NCBI RefSeq assembly: GCF_007830125.1
Contig: NZ_VLLG01000003.1
Span: forward strand, 1,044,247 to 1,108,246
Direction of reading: 5' to 3'
Length of the DNA stretch: 64,000 nucleotides
Source: Chitinophaga japonensis
GTDB taxonomy: Bacteria > Bacteroidota > Bacteroidia > Chitinophagales > Chitinophagaceae
Position 1 is the first letter of the stretch. The number at the start of each line of letters is the position of its first letter. A program made the translations under genes and the position numbers. Of the stretch, positions 60,457 through 64,000 are shown piece after piece. The notes under the pieces are model-generated. The model was not told the origin of the DNA and searched no databases. It was given only the letters and a program-made list of their open reading frames with translations.

Positions 60457-62310
60457 TCAGCAATTAATATTCACCATTCCTCCATTAATATCCGTTGCAG
60501 TATCGCCGATCACTTTCACGCTGGTACTGCTGATGTCCATTTTGGTAGCGCCCTGGGCCTGGCAATGTTCTGCGAACAGCTTCATATTGGCTGTGCAGAG
60601 CAGCTCATGCAGGGTATCTGCAGAGGATTTGATCTTGTCGGCATTGGACTCTATTTTATTGGCGATATTATCTACCGTTATCTGTGCGGCGCCTTCCCCG
60701 ATGACTACCTTCTCGGAGCCTTTGATGTGCACTTCCTTGGAAAGGAACTCTATTTTATTAGGTGCATCCACCACGATCTTGTCTTCCGTTTTTACGGTTA
60801 CCAGCGTTTGAGATTGAACGGTGATGTTGCCGGAGCCATCCATTACCATGGTGCTGCCATTTTTGTCGGTAACGGTGATGCTGCCGGAAGCGTCGTCGAG
60901 GGAGATGGTGTTGCCGCTGCGGGTTTTGATGGCTTTGACATCATTACCGGCATTGCCGAAGCTGCTTTTAGCCTTGCCGTTGTAGGTAGTTCCTATTACG
61001 AAGGGCAGTTCAGGATTGCCTCCTTCAAAATCCACGATCACTTCTTCTCCTACTTCCGGGATCATGAAGAATCCCTTATCACCACCTCCGGCTGCCGATA
61101 TTACCCGTATCCAGGGCGTTTGGCCGGACGGCTGCCAGCGAAATTTTGCTCTTATTCTGCCCAATCCTTCGGGATCATTGTTCGATACTACTGTAGCAGA
61201 CTGCGCTTCGCAGAAAGGATGATTGTCGAGTCGGACAAGCGGGGCAGCTACTTCTTCCGGGATGGCAGTAAAATCATTCTCGTAGTTGCCGTTGCCGGTA
61301 CAGTAATGCGTTACGGAGGTTACAACATATTTTCCCCGGTTCTGATCCTGTAAAAAAGCTTCTTTTATCTCAACCGTGCTCCCTATTTGCAGCCCTGTGT
61401 TGTCGCTGTATCCCCTTAACTGTACCATGCCGGCTACTTTATTTTTCTTGGACAGTTTAGCAATGGATTCAATTTCTTTTTCAGATTGCCGGCCAAGCGC
61501 TTCATTAATTTTATAGGTGGCCTGCTTGGCAAATAAAGATTCACTGACTTTGCTGACATGTTGCGTATAAGCATTGCCATTAATACTATGAGCGATGGTA
61601 CTGTTCTCCACCAGATCGTCTTTATAGTAATCTAATCCTACATAACGGCTATTGCTTGGAAGTGTGTTGAGCTCCAGGGAATAGGATGAAAGGTCTACAC
61701 CATAGGTGAGCAGTAAGGAGGAGGAACCGGATGATTGTCCAAAAATAAGCTGGGCGCCATCATAGTAAAACCATTCTCCAAACCGGTTGGCCAGGCGCTG
61801 TAAGAAGCGATAGGTATTTTCCTTGTACTGCACAATATAAGGTAACCTGCCATTGTGAGCAGGTTGTACACTCGTTTTCAATCCTGCTCTTCCATATTGC
61901 CCAAGCAGGTTGTTGGCAATATCCGCTAATGATTTTTCCTCGTAAGCTTCTATGTGTGGTTCATCATCCAGCAGGATGGTAGGGCTATATCCGCGGATGA
62001 AACATTCAGCCTGCGCAATGCCGCCACGTTTGCCGGTAGCGATATTTGTAACAATACCTTTGAATAATAATGGGGATGAGGATTTCATGGAAAAATCCTG
62101 TTCAACGGAAATATAGATGGGCTGACCAATCAATGTTTGGGTTTTGGCAACGGCGTCACTGTCCGTACCAAACAAACCAGCCGGATCTACCACCAGCTCA
62201 AAGTAGTGGTGTCCATTTACAGTTTGCGTAAGTTGCAGCCGGTGAAAATCTTTGATCGCTATCTCCTCTTTTCCGCTAATAGTTATCTGGGTTCTGGTTT
62301 GAAGTGCCAT
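60457..62310 (-). CDS. vgrG: Type VI secretion spike protein VgrG
   Basis: A 617-residue spike protein. The gp27-like part (about 1-360; LLFKGIVTNIATGKRGGIAQAECFIRGYSPTILLDDEPHIEAYEEKS, KENTYRFLQRLANRFGEWFYYDG) precedes the OB-fold gp5-like part (about 370-450; SNDPEGLGRIRAKFRWQPSGQTPWIRV, GGDKGFFMIPEVGEEVIVDFEGGNPELPFVIGTTYNG) and a C-terminal beta-helix of short repeats (about 460-617). It lacks a long toxin extension, so effectors must dock separately. With Hcp it forms the injected tip of the contractile apparatus; sheath and baseplate genes are outside the window. Confidence 0.93.
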   Translation of the reverse strand: MALQTRTQITISGKEEIAIKDFHRLQLTQTVNGHHYFELVVDPAGLFGTDSDAVAKTQTLIGQPIYISVEQDFSMKSSSPLLFKGIVTNIATGKRGGIAQAECFIRGYSPTILLDDEPHIEAYEEKSLADIANNLLGQYGRAGLKTSVQPAHNGRLPYIVQYKENTYRFLQRLANRFGEWFYYDGAQLIFGQSSGSSSLLLTYGVDLSSYSLELNTLPSNSRYVGLDYYKDDLVENSTIAHSINGNAYTQHVSKVSESLFAKQATYKINEALGRQSEKEIESIAKLSKKNKVAGMVQLRGYSDNTGLQIGSTVEIKEAFLQDQNRGKYVVTSVTHYCTGNGNYENDFTAIPEEVAAPLVRLDNHPFCEAQSATVVSNNDPEGLGRIRAKFRWQPSGQTPWIRVISAAGGGDKGFFMIPEVGEEVIVDFEGGNPELPFVIGTTYNGKAKSSFGNAGNDVKAIKTRSGNTISLDDASGSITVTDKNGSTMVMDGSGNITVQSQTLVTVKTEDKIVVDAPNKIEFLSKEVHIKGSEKVVIGEGAAQITVDNIANKIESNADKIKSSADTLHELLCTANMKLFAEHCQAQGATKMDISSTSVKVIGDTATDINGGMVNINC

Positions 62311-62358
62311 AGTGGGAAATTTATAGAGCTAAAGAATATTAGTTTGATGAATTATTTG

Positions 62359-62955
62359 TTAATAAATACCGCCTCTCCAGGCTATTCCACATAATTTGTA
62401 GCTTCCATTTTTCTTCGCAAAAATGAATGTCTGATTTGTTTCTTTGTCGCTATCATCTGACCATTGAGCATAGCATAAGTATATTTGTGAATCCATATCC
62501 AGATTTTGCAATATCGGCTCACTTCCACTTATCTGCTGTGTTAAATCTTCTTTGCTAATAGTCACTAAACTATCTGCGTTTGTCCTAAGGATTTGCTCTC
62601 GTGGCGCCCTTGCTAGTATATCCGGTAATGCAGATAAAAATTGTGCAGTATCAGTGTCTTGAGATGCTGTTGAACCATCGGACTCTATGAACGGAGTAAC
62701 TCCAGGTAACGGAAAATGGGTTAATTTAATAAGTGCATTGCTGTTGTTTTCCCGAATTGCTTGTTGAAAGTCCGCCCAGAAGGGTTGTATAGTCTGGTAA
62801 TATTTGGTGTTTAAACTGTCTTCGTTATTCCTGTTATTAGTGATACTGTCATCAGATACCAGCTCACCTTTTCCTGCTGAACCATTTGTATTGTGACAAG
62901 CACTAATAAAGAATGGCATAATAAATAGTAGCATCCAGTATCTGAAAAATGTCAT
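62359..62955 (-). CDS. Lipoprotein, candidate immunity protein
   Basis: A 198-residue lipoprotein (lipobox FFISAC, Cys20) with a Ser/Asn/Asp-rich linker (about 24-50) and a compact domain (about 52-198; QPFWADFQQAIRENNSNALIKLTHFPL, IYLCYAQWSDDSDKETNQTFIF). I do not recognise a family. It lies between the candidate peptidoglycan-hydrolase effector (17 bp upstream) and vgrG. A periplasmic lipoprotein next to a cell-wall-targeting effector is what an immunity protein should look like. The AT-rich composition differs from the rest of the window. Confidence 0.75.
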   Translation of the reverse strand: MTFFRYWMLLFIMPFFISACHNTNGSAGKGELVSDDSITNNRNNEDSLNTKYYQTIQPFWADFQQAIRENNSNALIKLTHFPLPGVTPFIESDGSTASQDTDTAQFLSALPDILARAPREQILRTNADSLVTISKEDLTQQISGSEPILQNLDMDSQIYLCYAQWSDDSDKETNQTFIFAKKNGSYKLCGIAWRGGIY

Positions 62956-62972
62956 ATCTGTTTTGTGTTTTG

Positions 62973-63713
62973 TTATCGTAACATTTTAATCAAGCCCAAT
63001 TCTTCCATTCGTTTAAGAATTACTGCACAGCCTGGTTGTTTGGAAACAAGATTAGCATCAAATTTGCCGTCTGATCTGTACTTTCCTTTATTATAGTGAT
63101 TAGAATAACTCCATAAGTAGGGAGTCAACATTTTATTATGATAGGCATAATAGCCAATGCCATTGTATTTTTCTAGCCATCTTAGCATTCTAGGCAAGTT
63201 CCAGTATGTTTCCCTGTCAATTCTTAAAAATTTAAGTGCATCTATTGCACTTTCTTCAAATTCAAATGGCGGTTTATGTCCTACCTGAGGTCGTCCTTTA
63301 GGCACCATCTTGGTAAAACCTAATAAAGGGTCTCCGTTATGTAAGTGTCTGTTAAAGCTACCACCTGTCTCAGTAAAATGTATACATGCAATAAAGTACC
63401 ATGGAATCTGCGCTCCTTTTGAGCCTGCTGTTAATACAGGTGCAGCAGTCATATAGTCCCTTAGAGCAGGATGCAGGGAAGTATCATTGGGGGACTCAAA
63501 AAAATAACAATAGCCGGACCTCTCATACATGTAATAATCTGCATATCGTATTCCATACTTTACAGCGAGCGAAATATATTCGTATCGTTTTTGATTTCCT
63601 GTCATCTTATTGATAACACTATTAATCTCGCCTAATTTTTCTGGCTTGATCTTACAGCTATCAAATAGTTGAATATATTCAATATCAGTTGGTGTAGTGG
63701 AAACTGCCGGCAT
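62973..63713 (-). CDS. Candidate type VI effector, lysozyme-like
   Basis: A 246-residue protein with no signal peptide. The central segment IPWYFIACIHFTETGGSFNRHLHNGDPLLGFTK followed by VPKGRP resembles a lysozyme-like family I know from phage and bacterial cell-wall hydrolases, in which a Glu (in HFTETGG) is catalytic and HNGDPL is conserved. Position between hcp and a lipoprotein gene, directly before vgrG, fits a type VI cargo effector. I infer that it cuts peptidoglycan glycan strands in the periplasm of rival cells. The first 60 residues may be a docking region. The gene is AT-rich. Confidence 0.75.
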   Translation of the reverse strand: MPAVSTTPTDIEYIQLFDSCKIKPEKLGEINSVINKMTGNQKRYEYISLAVKYGIRYADYYMYERSGYCYFFESPNDTSLHPALRDYMTAAPVLTAGSKGAQIPWYFIACIHFTETGGSFNRHLHNGDPLLGFTKMVPKGRPQVGHKPPFEFEESAIDALKFLRIDRETYWNLPRMLRWLEKYNGIGYYAYHNKMLTPYLWSYSNHYNKGKYRSDGKFDANLVSKQPGCAVILKRMEELGLIKMLR

Positions 63714-63765
63714 ACTAGATAGATTTCAAATTTGTCCTTTCTCCTTTTAGTCTGCATCCACATCA

Positions 63766-64000
63766 TTATACTGGCCAGGAATTTTCAAATGCACTGCTAT
63801 TAAGTTTTACTTCTTTTGCCGAAATTGTGATCCTTACCTGCATGGGTATTTCGCCATTAGACTGAAAATGTTCTTCATAGTTTATGCAGTAGGCATCAGA
63901 GAATTTCAGTTCTTTCAGTTTGGATAGTGCATCTCTTCGATAAAAAATTATACTACCGCTTTTAGTCTTTGTGTTAGATACCATCCAGTCAAATAATTCG
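63766..64000 (-). CDS. tssD: Type VI tube protein Hcp/TssD, C-terminal part (cut by window edge)
   Basis: The frame is open to the right window edge (78 codons seen). The sequence ELFDWMV, GSIIFYRRDALSKLKELKFSDAYCINYEEHF and PMQVRITISAKEVKL matches the C-terminal half of Bacteroidota Hcp (TssD) proteins, about 130 residues in full. Hexameric rings of Hcp stack into the tube that is pushed out with VgrG at its tip; effectors can also ride in its lumen. The 5' end and promoter lie outside the window. Confidence 0.85.
   Translation of the reverse strand, partial: ELFDWMVSNTKTKSGSIIFYRRDALSKLKELKFSDAYCINYEEHFQSNGEIPMQVRITISAKEVKLNSSAFENSWPV

Overview
The window looks like chromosome from a moderately GC-rich member of the Bacteroidota, most likely near Chitinophaga (order Chitinophagales). 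Evidence: a SusC/SusD pair, a sigma/FecR/TonB-receptor cascade, a type IX secretion sorting domain, LytTR two-component signalling, Bacteroidota-type promoters (TAnnTTTG boxes) with little Shine-Dalgarno sequence, many exported proteins and lipoproteins, and Bacteroidota-style VgrG and Hcp. Assignment to genus is inference. No rRNA, tRNA, CRISPR array, IS element or prophage was seen.

Layout. 0-3.3 kb: the start of an OmpA-like lipoprotein (cut by the window edge), a HEFGH metalloprotease lipoprotein, an AraC regulator and an exported VOC protein. 3.4-9.4 kb: ECF sigma factor, FecR anti-sigma factor, TonB-dependent receptor with STN domain, and a purple-acid-phosphatase-like enzyme, which together suggest regulated uptake of a phosphorylated ligand. 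9.4-14.3 kb: an ABC exporter and a periplasmic molybdenum hydroxylase operon (2Fe-2S subunit, Mo subunit, cytochrome c). 14.4-20.2 kb: a LytS/LytTR two-component pair, a Tat-exported phospholipase C, an SDR and a TetR regulator. 20.3-29.5 kb: a T9SS cargo protein, an AraC regulator, an exported SAM-hydrolase family protein, an alpha/beta hydrolase with a TetR-type operator, a Tat-lipoprotein sugar-isomerase-like protein, an orphan FecR and proline dehydrogenase. 29.5-33.8 kb: SusD/SusC.

34-53.9 kb is core housekeeping: thyA-folA, dnaG, a PKD protein, thiolase, pyruvate dehydrogenase E1 beta, cysE-cysM, an NtrC-like regulator with an alpha/beta hydrolase, lepB-cdd, a TPR protein, argS, two outer-membrane proteins and dnaK. 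54-58.8 kb: an LRR-DUF1963 protein, dipeptide epimerase, a small unknown protein and a DUF6807 protein. 58.8-64 kb: a type VI secretion cassette read leftwards: hcp (partial), a candidate peptidoglycan-hydrolase effector, a candidate immunity lipoprotein, vgrG, and two unknown genes. Its right-hand part is visibly AT-rich.

The most unusual structure is not a gene. At least six intergenic spots from 35 to 57 kb hold short arrays with a 7-bp period, most folded into long inverted repeats and placed at gene 3' ends, often between convergent genes; several contain the stop codons of the flanking genes. Two further spots have related 7/8-bp or 8-bp patterns. Because 7 is not a multiple of 3, a heptamer carrying a stop word closes all three reading frames within three copies. 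A second lead is a TetR-type operator core (ACCGTATGGT) found both at the tetR gene and 4.7 kb away at an alpha/beta hydrolase.
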